A program made the position numbers and the translations under genes. A model generated the notes under the pieces. It was not told where the DNA came from. It saw only the letters and a list, made by a program, of their open reading frames with translations, and did no database searches. Below, one piece after another: positions 52,005-61,329 of a stretch of 64,000 nt of DNA (its first letter is position 1; each line of letters begins with the position of its first letter). Source of the stretch: CAZENU01 sp965117035 (GTDB lineage Bacteria > Chloroflexota > Dehalococcoidia > Lucifugimonadales > CAZENU01); contig OZ220748.1 in NCBI GenBank assembly GCA_965117035.1, positions 3,658,001-3,722,000 of the forward strand. Direction: 5' to 3'.

Positions 52005-54704
52005 CTATTCTACCCCGACCAGCCGCCGCAGGTCGTGCTTCGACTCCAGGATATCCGCCCACAGGTCCCCGACGCGGTCGACGCGCTCCGGCACGCTGTC
52101 GATGTCGAACGCCGTCGGGTAGACGTCCTGCAGCTCGTCCCAGGCGACCGGGGTCGAGACCGGCGCTCCCGGCATCGGCCGCAGCGAGTAGATCGAAGCC
52201 ATGTTCTTCCCCCGCACGTTCTGGTTGTGGTCGAGAAAAATCTTGCCGCCGCGCCGCTCGACGCTCCACTCCATCGTCACGTCACGCGGGCGGCCCCGCA
52301 TAAGGAAGCGCCCGATCGTCTCGCACGCCTTGCGCGTCACCTTGTAGTCGTACTGCCGCAGCACCGGCAGGTAGATGTGCAGCCCCGTCTTCCCGGAAGT
52401 CTTCAGGAACGACGACAGCGACAGGTCGTCGAGAATCTCCTTCAGCGCGTAGGCGACCTCCACCGCCGTCAGGAAGGCGGCCCTGTTCAGCTCCGGCTCG
52501 TCTCCCGCGCGCTCCCTGCCCGAGTAGATGTACGGGTCCAGGTCGAAGACTATGAAGTCGGGGTGGTTCAGCGCGCTCGACTCGATCCGCTCCCGCGACC
52601 CGGTGAAGTCGGCCGTCAGGTGCGCGCCGTCGACGTCCAGCGCCGTGCGCGACAGCCACGGGTGCATCTCGATGTCCGCGAGCTGCGCCAGCCATACCAG
52701 CGTCGCCAGGTTGTTCACCATGACGTACTCCTGGTCCCCCTCGTTGTGCGAGGAGTACAGCCGCACCGTCTCGACAAACTCGGGCAGGCCGTGCGTCCAG
52801 TGCTTCTGGTAGAAGCTCTCCGCGTCCACGCCGTCCGGGTATCGCGTCATCGTCAGCGGCCTGTCGCGCAGATGCGGCACGAGCACCGGCCCCATCCTGG
52901 CGTAATAGCGGATCATGTCCCGCTTCGTGATGGCCCCCCGTCCGTCATTCGCAGGCCATAGCGCCTTGTCCAGGTTCGTCACCGCGACCCGGTGGCCCTC
53001 CACCTCGAGCAGCGCCCGGTCTCCCGCCGCTTCGAGCTGCTCCAGGACGCTCGCGACAGCGTCCGCCCGCGTGGAGGCCGCCGGCTCGGGGACCGCCGCG
53101 GACGGACGTATCGCCGCCTCCCGCACAACCGCGCCCGGCTCGACGTCACGCCGCACGTGCAGGAAGACGGGCGCCCGCAGGTGGCCGCCGTCCCGCCACT
53201 CGGTGTACCTGACCTGCACGACGAGCTCCGGCTTCACCCAGACAGGCTCGACACCCGAAACGTCCGGCTCTTCGACAAACGACGACTCCTCGGCAGCCAA
53301 CCCTTGCAGGATCGGGAAAATCTCCTCCAGCGTGCGGTCGTCGAACCCGCTGCCGACCCGGCCCGCGTAGCGCAACCCGTCCTCGCCGTGGTAGCCGAGC
53401 ATCAGCGCCCCGAACGTGGACGACCTCGCCCCCGCGCCCCGCGTGAAGCCCCCGACGACGAACTCCTGCGCCTGCACCGCCTTGATCTTCAGCCACGACT
53501 GGCTGCGCCCGCCCTGGTCGTACAGGCTCTCCCGACGCTTCGCGACTATGCCCTCGATGCCCATGCCGACCGCGGCCTCGAAGAACGACTCCCCGTCCGC
53601 CTCCACGTACTCCATCAGCCGCAGCGCGTCGCCCTCCAGCACGGAACGCGACAGCAGCGACTTTCGCTCGTCCAGCGGCAACCCGGTCACGTCCCGCCCG
53701 TCGACGTACAGGACGTCGAAAGGATAGTAGGTGACCGCTCCCGTCTCCCCGGTCGGCCCGGAGGCGCCCTGCAGCCTGTGCAGCCCCATCGTGCGCTGCA
53801 ACAGCGTGAAGTCCGGCAGCCCGTTCTCGCCCGCGGCGACGAGCTCGCCGTCGATCGCGAGCTCGTCGGACGGGAGCTGCGATACCTCCTCGACGACGGC
53901 GGGCACGCGGTCGGTCATGTCGTTGCCGGTCCGGCTCAGCACCCGGACGCTGCCGCCGCGCTTCAGCACCAACGCCCGGAAGCCGTCGAGCTTCGGCTCG
54001 AATATCCACTTCGCGTTCGAGAACGGCCGATCGGCGGACGACGCCATCATCGGCCTCGGCCGTGCCGGGAAGGGCGCCGCGACCCCGGCCGCGGGCCGGT
54101 GCTGGCCGGGCAGCCGCCCTGCCTTCAGGTCGGCGATCGTCAGGCCCGACAGGATCGACTCGTCCTCTGCGAGGATGTCTCTGGCCGGGTCCGCGTGCCG
54201 GTCCCGGTGCTTGATCAGCAGCCACTCGTTCGGGTCGCGGCTCGTCTTGACCAGCGCCCACGACCCGCGCAGCTTCCGCCCCCGCAGCGTGAACGACAGC
54301 TTGCCGTCCTCCAGCCCGGCGACCATCCGGCGCTCCGACTCCTCGCGGTCCCCGAAGTAGAGCTCGCCGTCCTCGTCGGGCGAGTAGACCCCCGCGTCCC
54401 AGACGATCATCTGGCCCGCCCCGTACTCCCCCCTGGGGATGACGCCCTCGAAGGACGCGTACTCCAGCGGGTGGTCCTCCGTCATGACCGCGAGCCGCTT
54501 CTCCTCCGGGTCGAGCGACGGGCCCTTGGGCACGGGCCACGACTTCAGGACGCCATCGATCTCGAGGCGGACGTCGTAGTGCATGCGCCGCGCGGCGTGC
54601 TGCTGCACGACGAACGTCAGGCTGCTGCCCGGCGGCTTCGCCTCTCCGGGCTCAGGCTCGGGCGTCCTGCCGAAGTCGCGCTTTTCCCTGTAGCTCTCCA
54701 GCAT
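52005..54704 (-). CDS. ligD: ATP-dependent DNA ligase LigD (PE-ligase-polymerase)
   Basis: This 899-residue multidomain protein has a phosphoesterase domain at 1-160 (RMHYDVRLEIDGVLKSWPVP), a ligase at about 225-520 with adenylation K238 in EPKLDGF, and a primase/polymerase at about 590-899 with FIVFDLDP for metal. The family of non-homologous end-joining ligases usually pairs with Ku, but no ku gene is in the window. Domain order PE-Lig-Pol is one of the known arrangements. Length is normal. Confidence 0.93.
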   Translation of the reverse strand: MLESYREKRDFGRTPEPEPGEAKPPGSSLTFVVQQHAARRMHYDVRLEIDGVLKSWPVPKGPSLDPEEKRLAVMTEDHPLEYASFEGVIPRGEYGAGQMIVWDAGVYSPDEDGELYFGDREESERRMVAGLEDGKLSFTLRGRKLRGSWALVKTSRDPNEWLLIKHRDRHADPARDILAEDESILSGLTIADLKAGRLPGQHRPAAGVAAPFPARPRPMMASSADRPFSNAKWIFEPKLDGFRALVLKRGGSVRVLSRTGNDMTDRVPAVVEEVSQLPSDELAIDGELVAAGENGLPDFTLLQRTMGLHRLQGASGPTGETGAVTYYPFDVLYVDGRDVTGLPLDERKSLLSRSVLEGDALRLMEYVEADGESFFEAAVGMGIEGIVAKRRESLYDQGGRSQSWLKIKAVQAQEFVVGGFTRGAGARSSTFGALMLGYHGEDGLRYAGRVGSGFDDRTLEEIFPILQGLAAEESSFVEEPDVSGVEPVWVKPELVVQVRYTEWRDGGHLRAPVFLHVRRDVEPGAVVREAAIRPSAAVPEPAASTRADAVASVLEQLEAAGDRALLEVEGHRVAVTNLDKALWPANDGRGAITKRDMIRYYARMGPVLVPHLRDRPLTMTRYPDGVDAESFYQKHWTHGLPEFVETVRLYSSHNEGDQEYVMVNNLATLVWLAQLADIEMHPWLSRTALDVDGAHLTADFTGSRERIESSALNHPDFIVFDLDPYIYSGRERAGDEPELNRAAFLTAVEVAYALKEILDDLSLSSFLKTSGKTGLHIYLPVLRQYDYKVTRKACETIGRFLMRGRPRDVTMEWSVERRGGKIFLDHNQNVRGKNMASIYSLRPMPGAPVSTPVAWDELQDVYPTAFDIDSVPERVDRVGDLWADILESKHDLRRLVGVE

Positions 54705-54776
54705 CCCTCGCGCTCCTCCCGGGCAGCGAAATTATATCAACCCCCCAAACGCCTCCTCCGTCGAGGCGAGGTTGAT

Positions 54777-54908
54777 CTTCCCCCTCTCCCTCGACGGGAG
54801 AGGGCTGGGGTGAGGATCATCTTCCCCCTCTCCCTCGACGGGAGAGGGCTGGGGTGAGGATCATCTTCCCCCTCTCCCTTGACGGGAGAGGGCTGGGGTG
54901 AGGGTGAA
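54777..54908. repeat. Three tandem 44-bp hairpin repeats
   Basis: Units start at 54777, 54821 and 54865, exactly 44 bases apart. Each holds a near-perfect inverted repeat CCCTCTCC...GGAGAGGG with a CGACG-type loop and a GGGGTGAGG tail. A single copy in the other orientation is at 4936-4973. They fill the gap between divergent ligD and the DUF72 gene, which holds no other feature. Probable RNA or DNA hairpins; no T-run. Confidence 0.85.
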
Positions 54909-54967
54909 CTCCTTCCCCGCCACCCCAGCCACTGGCCGAGCGCCACGCGTGGCTGTAGAATGCGGCC

Positions 54968-55669
54968 ATGATCTTCGTCGGCACCTCAGGCTACAACTAC
55001 CCGGAGTGGAAGGGCAGCTTCTACCCGGAGAAGCTCTCCGCGTCAAAGATGCTCGGCTACTACTCCGAGCGCTTCAGCACGGTGGAGATCAACTACAGCT
55101 TTTACCGCCTGCCGAGCGACAAGGCCGTGAAGGGCTGGGCCGACCAGACCCCGGACGACTTCATGTTCACGCTGAAGGCCTCCCGCCGCATAACCCACGA
55201 CGCCCGGCTGCGCGACTGCCAGGAGCTGCTGGACGTCTTCTGCGAGCGCGCCCGCAACCTGGACGGCAAGCTCGGCACCATACTGTTCCAGCTTCCGCCG
55301 TACGCTCGCAAGGACCTGGACGCCCTCGGCCAGTTCCTGGAGGGGCTGCCGTCGGACATGCGCGCCGCGTTCGAGTTCCGCCACGCCTCGTGGCTCTCGG
55401 ACGACGTCTACGACCTCCTCAGGGCGTCGAACGCCGCGTTGTGCGTGACCGACGGTGAGAAGGTCGAGACGCCGCTGATCGCCACCGCCGACTACGCCTA
55501 CTTCAGGCTGCGCGACGAGGGCTACGGCCCCGGCGAGATAGCCGGGTGGGCGCGGAAGATCGACGATCTCGCGAAGGACGCTACGGATACGTTCGTTTAC
55601 TTCAAGCACGAACAAGAGGGAAAGGGGGCCGAATTTGCGAAAATCCTCATCGAAAACCTGGCGGCCTGA
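54968..55669 (+). CDS. DUF72 domain protein
   Basis: This 233-residue protein starts at ATG 54968. The DUF72 TIM-barrel-like start IFVGTSGYNYPEWKGSFYPE and KMLGYYSERFSTVEINYSFY, and later FRHASW and DTFVYFKHE, are diagnostic. Function of the family is unresolved. It overlaps the next gene by 35 bases, so translation is probably coupled. Confidence 0.9.
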   Translation: MIFVGTSGYNYPEWKGSFYPEKLSASKMLGYYSERFSTVEINYSFYRLPSDKAVKGWADQTPDDFMFTLKASRRITHDARLRDCQELLDVFCERARNLDGKLGTILFQLPPYARKDLDALGQFLEGLPSDMRAAFEFRHASWLSDDVYDLLRASNAALCVTDGEKVETPLIATADYAYFRLRDEGYGPGEIAGWARKIDDLAKDATDTFVYFKHEQEGKGAEFAKILIENLAA

Positions 55670-56219
55670 AGCACTCGACCCGCGCTCGATAGGACTGTCC
55701 GTGGTCCTCGCGGCGGTCCTGCTCCTGGCGGCGGCGGCGTGCGGCTCCGATGACGAGGACGCCGCCCCCGCTGCCCAGCCGGAGCCTCGCCCCACATTTG
55801 CGGGCCCGGCTCCCGACACCCCGACGCCGCCGCCCGCCGTCGCCGAGGCCACCAGCGCGGCACAGATCCCGAATCGGGCGAGCGTCAAGGCCGCCGACAA
55901 GGAAGAATCGATCACGCCCGCCGAGGCGAAGCAGAACGTCGGGAAGAACACCAAGGTGTGCGGCACCGTCGAGGAGATACGGCAGGAGCCCGAGATCAAG
56001 GAGGACCCGTTCCTGCTCAACTTCGACAGCAAGCATCCCGACGTGCTCTTCTTCGCCCTGGTCCGCAGCGCGTTCCAGTACCGCGTGGGCGACTGGCCCG
56101 CGAACCCAGAGACCTTCTACCTGGGCAAGAAGGTGTGCGCCTCCGGGGTGATCCAGGTATGGCGGGACATCGCCTTCATCACCGCAGGACACGACTACCA
56201 ACTCGAGGTGGTCGAGTAG
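55635..56219 (+). CDS. Probable lipoprotein with OB-fold-like C-terminus
   Basis: The start is TTG 55635 inside the DUF72 gene, giving 194 residues. A hydrophobic segment (VVLAAVLLLAAAAC) with a cysteine makes it a possible lipoprotein, followed by a Pro/Ala/Thr-rich linker. The last ~110 residues (NTKVCGTVEEI...LNFDSKHPDVLFFALV) look like a small beta-barrel (OB-like). No family name is certain. It lies five bases before the maturase gene. Confidence 0.7.
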   Translation: MRKSSSKTWRPEALDPRSIGLSVVLAAVLLLAAAACGSDDEDAAPAAQPEPRPTFAGPAPDTPTPPPAVAEATSAAQIPNRASVKAADKEESITPAEAKQNVGKNTKVCGTVEEIRQEPEIKEDPFLLNFDSKHPDVLFFALVRSAFQYRVGDWPANPETFYLGKKVCASGVIQVWRDIAFITAGHDYQLEVVE

Positions 56220-56224
56220 GCCCC

Positions 56225-57190
56225 GTGCCGGGACAGCCCTTGGACCACGGCAACCGCGCCTGCTGCGCTCCCAGCGCCCGTCGGCGTTCGGGCGAGGAGT
56301 CGCCGTCCGATGTCGCGGGAAACGCCGCCAACGGCTCCCGCGATGGTATGGTGCGCCTCGGCGGCTCGTTTCTGATGGGCACCCGCGACCGCGACCAGGT
56401 GCCCGGCGACGGGGAGGGTCCGGTGCGCGAGGTCCACGTCTCCGATTTCTACGTCGACGCAACGGCTGTCACGAACGCCGACTTCCGCCGCTTCGTCGAT
56501 GCCACCGCCCACGTCACCGAGGCCGAGGGCTTCGGCTGGTCGTTCGTCTTCCATCTCTTCGTGCCCTCCGGCATCGCCCGCGACGTCGAGCAGGCCGTCA
56601 TGGCGGCCCCGTGGTGGTGGCGAGTCGACGGCGCCGCGTGGCACAGCCCCGAGGGCCCCGGCTCCGACGTGCGCGACCGGTTCGACCATCCCGTCGTCCA
56701 CGTCTCCTGGGCCGACGCCTCGGCCTACGCCGCCTGGGCCGGCAAGCGGCTGCCGACCGAGGCCGAGTGGGAGCTCGCCGCCCGCGGCGGACTGCGCCAG
56801 AAGCGCTACCCCTGGGGCGACACCCTGACGCCCGGCGGCCGACATCGCTGCAACGTCTGGCAGGGCAGCTTCCCCGAGACCAACACCGCGAAGGACGGCT
56901 ACCTCGGCACAGCGCCGGTCGACGCCTTCGAGCCCAACGCCTACGGGCTCTACAACACCTCCGGCAACGTCTGGGAGTGGTGCGCCGACTGGTTCGGCAC
57001 GCTCCACCCGCGCGGCGGGATCGAGGACCCCAAGGGCCCGCCAACGGGCGACGCCAGAGTTACCAGGGGCGGCTCGTACCTGTGCCACGCCTCGTACTGC
57101 AACCGCTACCGCGTCGCCGCCCGAACGGCCTCCACGCCGGACAGCTCCACCGGCAACATGGGCTTCCGCCTGGCGATGGACGCCGGCTAG
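56225..57190 (+). CDS. Formylglycine-generating enzyme (sulfatase maturase)
   Basis: This is a 321-residue FGE/SUMF1 protein from GTG 56225. An N-terminal ACCAP is typical. The core has FLMGTRDRD...VTNADFRRFV, RLPTEAEWELAARGG, and NVWEWCADWF. The copper-binding cysteines are Cys287 and Cys292 in SYLCHASYCNRYR. It converts the CxPxR cysteine of sulfatases to formylglycine using oxygen. The sulfatases at 48885 and 59274 carry this motif and are its likely clients. It is 26 bases upstream of a PEBP-family gene. Confidence 0.92.
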   Translation: MPGQPLDHGNRACCAPSARRRSGEESPSDVAGNAANGSRDGMVRLGGSFLMGTRDRDQVPGDGEGPVREVHVSDFYVDATAVTNADFRRFVDATAHVTEAEGFGWSFVFHLFVPSGIARDVEQAVMAAPWWWRVDGAAWHSPEGPGSDVRDRFDHPVVHVSWADASAYAAWAGKRLPTEAEWELAARGGLRQKRYPWGDTLTPGGRHRCNVWQGSFPETNTAKDGYLGTAPVDAFEPNAYGLYNTSGNVWEWCADWFGTLHPRGGIEDPKGPPTGDARVTRGGSYLCHASYCNRYRVAARTASTPDSSTGNMGFRLAMDAG

Positions 57191-57216
57191 ACCGCAAGAC
57201 CGAGAGGAGGCGAGCA

Positions 57217-57975
57217 ATGGTGAAACTGTCGTTGGCGTTGAGTGTGGTCGCATCAGTCGTGCCGCTCGTCGTGGCGTGCTCCGGCTCCGATCGGGGCGAC
57301 CAGCCCGCGGCGTCCGCGCCGGCAGGGGATGGCGGCGCGGTCTATGTCGAAGCGCCCCCGGAATACGTGCTCCAGCAGGACTTTCCCCTGGACATCGAGC
57401 TGACCAGCAGCGTGTTCAACAGGATCCGGCGCATCCCAATCGAGTACACCTGCACCGCGAACTACTACTATCCTGAGGCAGGCGCCGACTTTCGATACGG
57501 CGAGGACAAGTCGCCGCCATTGGCCTGGACCGGTGTCCCGCAGGGTACAAAAAGCCTTGCCATCGTTGTCGACGACCCCGACGCGATGACGCTGGAGAAG
57601 GGCATCACGGCGCCCCGAGTCCACTGGGTGATCTGGAACATTCCGCCGGAGACGACCGAGCTTGCGGAGCATCTCGCGACGACCACGGCGCTCGCGTCCG
57701 TGGGTCCCCGCACGACACAGGGCGCCAACGATCTGAAGACGTTCGGCTGGGCAGGGCCGTGCCCGCCGCCCAACATCACATCGATACAGCGCGGCGGCAG
57801 CTCGGCCCCTACGCAAAAGCCGCACGGCTACCGCTTCCGGATATTCGCGCTGGACACGGAGTTGGACGTCGCCGCCGGGGCCACCAAGAACGAGCTGTTC
57901 GAGGCGATGGAGGGCCACGTCCTGGCCGGCGGCGAATTAAAGGGAGAGTACGTCAACAAGCGACTCTACAAGTAA
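57217..57975 (+). CDS. YbhB/YbcL (PEBP)-family lipoprotein
   Basis: This 252-residue protein starts at ATG 57217 with AGGAGG. The signal LSLALSVVASVVPLVVAC ends in a VVAC lipobox. The PEBP/Raf-kinase-inhibitor-like fold is marked by KSPPLAWTGVPQGTKSLAIVVDDPDA and HGYRFRIFALDTEL. Family members bind phosphate-like or phospholipid ligands. An insertion rich in Tyr near residue 85 is unusual. Role unknown. Confidence 0.86.
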   Translation: MVKLSLALSVVASVVPLVVACSGSDRGDQPAASAPAGDGGAVYVEAPPEYVLQQDFPLDIELTSSVFNRIRRIPIEYTCTANYYYPEAGADFRYGEDKSPPLAWTGVPQGTKSLAIVVDDPDAMTLEKGITAPRVHWVIWNIPPETTELAEHLATTTALASVGPRTTQGANDLKTFGWAGPCPPPNITSIQRGGSSAPTQKPHGYRFRIFALDTELDVAAGATKNELFEAMEGHVLAGGELKGEYVNKRLYK

Positions 57976-58000
57976 CCGCGCGGCCATATGGCTTCGCGAA

Positions 58001-58042
58001 GACGACAGCAGTAACATGGGCTTCCGCTACGCCACGGACTGA
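58001..58042 (+). pseudogene. Tiny remnant of a second FGE C-terminus
   Basis: The frame reads DDSSNMGFRYATD then stop, closely like the end of the FGE at 57190 (DSSTGNMGFRLAMDAG) and of other FGE proteins. It is only 14 codons. It lies after the PEBP gene, before the Mrr gene. It could be a coincidence, but the match of 8 of the last residues makes a decayed paralogue plausible. Confidence 0.4.
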
Positions 58043-58096
58043 CCATCCGCGCGGATTCCTGGGGCATGTCAGCATCACGATGGAGGAATTGAGGCT

Positions 58097-59188
58097 ATGA
58101 CGGCTGAGGACCGACCGAAGGCGGGTAAGGATGGTTCTTCTCAGGTTTGGATGGCGCGCGCGGGCCGGACCGGTGAAGACGAGGCGGTCGCCCTTGAGCT
58201 GGGCATCGCAATCATCGGATTCCACGAAGTCCCAGACCTGACGGGTGTGTCGGACGCCAAGGCTGTAGTGGATCGTGTGTGGCAAGCGAGTCCTGGGGAG
58301 GCTGCAAACAGGAACCGCACTCAAGCGGCTCAATTGAACACTTTCGTGTTGCGTATGAAGGAAAACGATATCGTGGCGCTCCCACTGAAGACACGGCCGG
58401 GTCGCGTGGCCTTGGGCCGCGTTACTGGACCGTATCGCTATCAGAAGATTGACGGCGCCATGCGCCACACGCGCCCCGTGGATTGGATAGCTCCAGACTT
58501 GCCCAAGTCTGCGTTTGGGCAGGACCTGCTCTACTCGTTGGGCGCATTCCTCACGGTTTGTCGAATTCAACGCAACGACGCCCGGAGACGTATGGCGGCA
58601 ATCTTGAACGGGGGTCGGGATCCGGGCATTGAGGGCGCAGACAAGGGTCCGGGATTGACGGACGCAGACGAGGCGCTAGAGTCGGATATCGAGACGGCGT
58701 TCGATGTCGCCCGGACAGCCCGCGACCAGATACTGGATCACATCAGGTCTCGCTTTCCCGGGCACGAGTTCGCACGGCTTGTTGAAGCGGTGCTTCAGGC
58801 AGAGGGTTACTTCACCCAGTTGTCTCCGGCAGGTCCCGACGGTGGCGTGGATATACTGGCCGGCCGCGGTTCACTCGGATTCGAGGGCCCGAAACTGTGC
58901 GTACAGGTCAAAGCTACGGCCGGCCCGGCCGATGTGACCGTTCTTCGCAGTCTGGTCGGCACCATGCAGTCATTCAATGCGGATCAGGGTCTTCTCGTTA
59001 GCTGGGGCGGGTTCACCCGTGACCTTGAGCGAGAGGCTCGACATAGCTTCTTCTCCGTGCGGCTCTGGTACGCCGATGATTTGGTCAACGGCGTCTGCCT
59101 GAATTATGACGGCCTCTCAGAACAGATACGGAGTGAGATTCCACTCGAGAGAATTTGGACCCTGGTGCGCGACGAAGGCGAGTCATAA
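58097..59188 (+). CDS. Mrr-type restriction endonuclease
   Basis: This 363-residue protein starts at ATG 58097. The C-terminal Mrr_cat domain has E230 (FARLVEAVL), GPDGGVD252I, and Q270-V-K272 (LCVQVKA), the D...QxK nuclease site. The N-terminal ~170 residues (VWMARAGRTGEDEAVALELG...) are a PUA/EVE-like or specificity domain. Mrr-like enzymes often cut modified DNA; function here is inferred. Base composition is lower in GC than neighbours, and no methyltransferase is next to it, consistent with a stand-alone type IV system. Confidence 0.85.
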   Translation: MTAEDRPKAGKDGSSQVWMARAGRTGEDEAVALELGIAIIGFHEVPDLTGVSDAKAVVDRVWQASPGEAANRNRTQAAQLNTFVLRMKENDIVALPLKTRPGRVALGRVTGPYRYQKIDGAMRHTRPVDWIAPDLPKSAFGQDLLYSLGAFLTVCRIQRNDARRRMAAILNGGRDPGIEGADKGPGLTDADEALESDIETAFDVARTARDQILDHIRSRFPGHEFARLVEAVLQAEGYFTQLSPAGPDGGVDILAGRGSLGFEGPKLCVQVKATAGPADVTVLRSLVGTMQSFNADQGLLVSWGGFTRDLEREARHSFFSVRLWYADDLVNGVCLNYDGLSEQIRSEIPLERIWTLVRDEGES

Positions 59189-59273
59189 GTACGGCAGTGA
59201 GGCGCGTGACCAAGGGGCCAGGCTGTCGCGAGGCACCGAAGGCGAGGGTTCCGCTAAAGTCTCCGTACCCAGC

Positions 59274-60929
59274 CTACCGCAGCGGCACGATGTGGCCGTG
59301 GTCGCCGCGCGTCATGAAGCTGCCGTCCGGGTGCATCCCGATGGACACCCACCCGCCCGGGCCTACCAGCGTGCCCCACGGCACGACGCCGCAGCGCTCC
59401 GCCCACTCGTCGTACAACCCTGAAAGGTAGGCCACCGTGTCCGGGTCGCTCGACGACAGGTCGTGAAGCTCGGTGCGGTCGACCTCCATGTCGTACAGCT
59501 CCCACGGCTTGCCGTATTCCGTGACGAGCTTCCAACTGCCCAGCCGCACCGCCCGGTGGCCCTCGTGCTCCCAGAACATCGGACGCTCGCTCGCCGTGCC
59601 CTCGCCCGAGATGAGCGGCCTCAGGCTGACGCCCTCCGCCGGCGGTACGGCCCGGCCGTCATGCTCGGACGGGTAGGGCGCGCCCGCGACGTCGATGCAC
59701 GTCGCCGTGATGTCGATGAGCTGAGCCGGCTCGTGCACCAGGCTCGGCCTGTCGACCGCGGCGGGCCAGTGGACGATGAACGGCGTCGAGATGCCGCCCT
59801 CGTGCACCCACCGCTTGTGCCGGCGGAACGGCGTGTTGCTCACGTTCGCCCACTGCACGTCGTAGCTCAGGTACGTGTCGTCCGGCCCCGGAGCGATCGA
59901 CGGATAGTTCCCCGTGCGCACACGCCGGCCGTCCGGCGTCGTCCCCGCGCCGGGGATCTCGATGGTCCTGTGCCCAGGCAGCGTCGGGTCCTCCTCCAGG
60001 TACTCGGCGCAGCCGCCGTTGTCGGACAGGAACATCACCAGCGTGTCGTCCAGGATACCCAGCGACTCCAGCCGGCTCACGATGCGGCCGATGCCCTGGT
60101 CCATGATCTCCACCTGCGCCGCGTACACCGCCATCCGCAGGTCCTCCCACTCCCTGTCGGACGCGTCGTCCCACGGCGGCACGTCCTCGTCCCGCGGGCT
60201 GATCTCCCATTTCGAGTCCAGGATGCCGAGGCCCTTCATCTCCTCGTGCCGGGCCGTGCGCAGCGCGTCCCAACCCCTGCGGTACCTCCCGACGTGCCGC
60301 GCGACCGCCTCCTCCGGCGCGTGCAGCGGCCAGTGCGGCGCCGTGTAGGCGACGTACTGGAAGAACGGCTGGCCGAGCGCCGCGCCCTCCTCGATCATCC
60401 TCACCGCGTTGTCCGAGATAGCGTCGGTCAGGTAGAAGCCCGGCTCCGATTCGACGATCTCGTCGTCGTTCCACAGGCTGTCGCAGAAGTAGTAGCTGCC
60501 GCAGCCCCCGGCGATCCCGAAGACGCGGTCGAACCCCCGCCTGCGGGGCGACGAGATGTCCGGCGCGCCCGGCTCGGCCGGGTTCTCGCCGACGTGCCAC
60601 TTGCCGGACATGCCCGTCCGGTACCCGCTGGCCTGCAGCACCTGCGCGACCGTAACGCAGTCGAGCCGCAGGAAGCCCTGGTATTCGGGCGGCCCCGGTA
60701 TCCCGCCGGTCATGTGGCCGATGCCGGCCTGGTGCGGGTTCAGCCCGGTCAGCAGCGCCGCGCGCGACGGGCAGCAGCGGGCGAAGTTGTACATCTGCGT
60801 GAACCGGATGCCGCCGGCGGCCAGCCGGTCGAGGTTGGGCGTCGGTATCTCCGAGCCGTAGCAGCCCAGGTCCGAATACCCCATGTCGTCGGCCAGGATG
60901 AGAACGATGTTCGGCCGCCGGGAATTCAT
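59274..60929 (-). CDS. Arylsulfatase-like sulfatase (Cys-type)
   Basis: This 551-residue protein starts at ATG 60929, overlapping the upstream gene by ATGA. The motif C52-C53-P54-S55-R56 provides CxPSR for formylglycine; NIVLILADDMGYSDLGCYGS binds the metal; FLSDNGG is the second metal site. No signal peptide was seen. It is a different subgroup from the sulfatase at 48885. Substrate unknown. Likely activated by the FGE at 56225. Confidence 0.94.
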   Translation of the reverse strand: MNSRRPNIVLILADDMGYSDLGCYGSEIPTPNLDRLAAGGIRFTQMYNFARCCPSRAALLTGLNPHQAGIGHMTGGIPGPPEYQGFLRLDCVTVAQVLQASGYRTGMSGKWHVGENPAEPGAPDISSPRRRGFDRVFGIAGGCGSYYFCDSLWNDDEIVESEPGFYLTDAISDNAVRMIEEGAALGQPFFQYVAYTAPHWPLHAPEEAVARHVGRYRRGWDALRTARHEEMKGLGILDSKWEISPRDEDVPPWDDASDREWEDLRMAVYAAQVEIMDQGIGRIVSRLESLGILDDTLVMFLSDNGGCAEYLEEDPTLPGHRTIEIPGAGTTPDGRRVRTGNYPSIAPGPDDTYLSYDVQWANVSNTPFRRHKRWVHEGGISTPFIVHWPAAVDRPSLVHEPAQLIDITATCIDVAGAPYPSEHDGRAVPPAEGVSLRPLISGEGTASERPMFWEHEGHRAVRLGSWKLVTEYGKPWELYDMEVDRTELHDLSSSDPDTVAYLSGLYDEWAERCGVVPWGTLVGPGGWVSIGMHPDGSFMTRGDHGHIVPLR

Positions 60930-61198
60930 CTGTCAGCCTCCTGCAGCTCGATCTCTATGCCGCCGATCCAGCCGGCCACAAGGTTGTAGAGGCGCGCGGC
61001 GACAACGCCGACCAGCACGCCGATAACCGGGTACAGCAGTGCCAGCAGGCCAACGGCGATCACGTCGGCCGCGTCGAGCGAGCCCTCGAAGGCCAGTTGG
61101 GCCACGAGAAACACGCTGATCATCGTCCCCACGAGCCACGAGAACACAGCGGCGACCTTCGCCACCGATCCAACGCGTACGCTGACGATCGTCTTCAT
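60926..61198 (-). CDS. Small membrane protein (DUF3566-like)
   Basis: This 90-residue protein starts at ATG 61198 with GAGGT upstream; an in-frame GTG at 61204 is also possible. It has two transmembrane helices (about 15-38 and 47-70) and a conserved C-terminal LYNLVAGWIGGIEIEL. This resembles small DUF3566-type membrane proteins of unknown function. The 4-nt overlap with the sulfatase implies co-translation. Confidence 0.75.
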   Translation of the reverse strand: MKTIVSVRVGSVAKVAAVFSWLVGTMISVFLVAQLAFEGSLDAADVIAVGLLALLYPVIGVLVGVVAARLYNLVAGWIGGIEIELQEADR

Positions 61199-61329
61199 GC
61201 TCACTACCTCGGGCCCCTCCGTTGGGAGATTGCCTCGGCCAAAGATACCATGCCGTCACGGTTCAGGCGCTCGAACCGGCAATACCGCGCCGGGAGCTCC
61301 CGTTCTCGGCGCGGACCGACGGATCCCCA

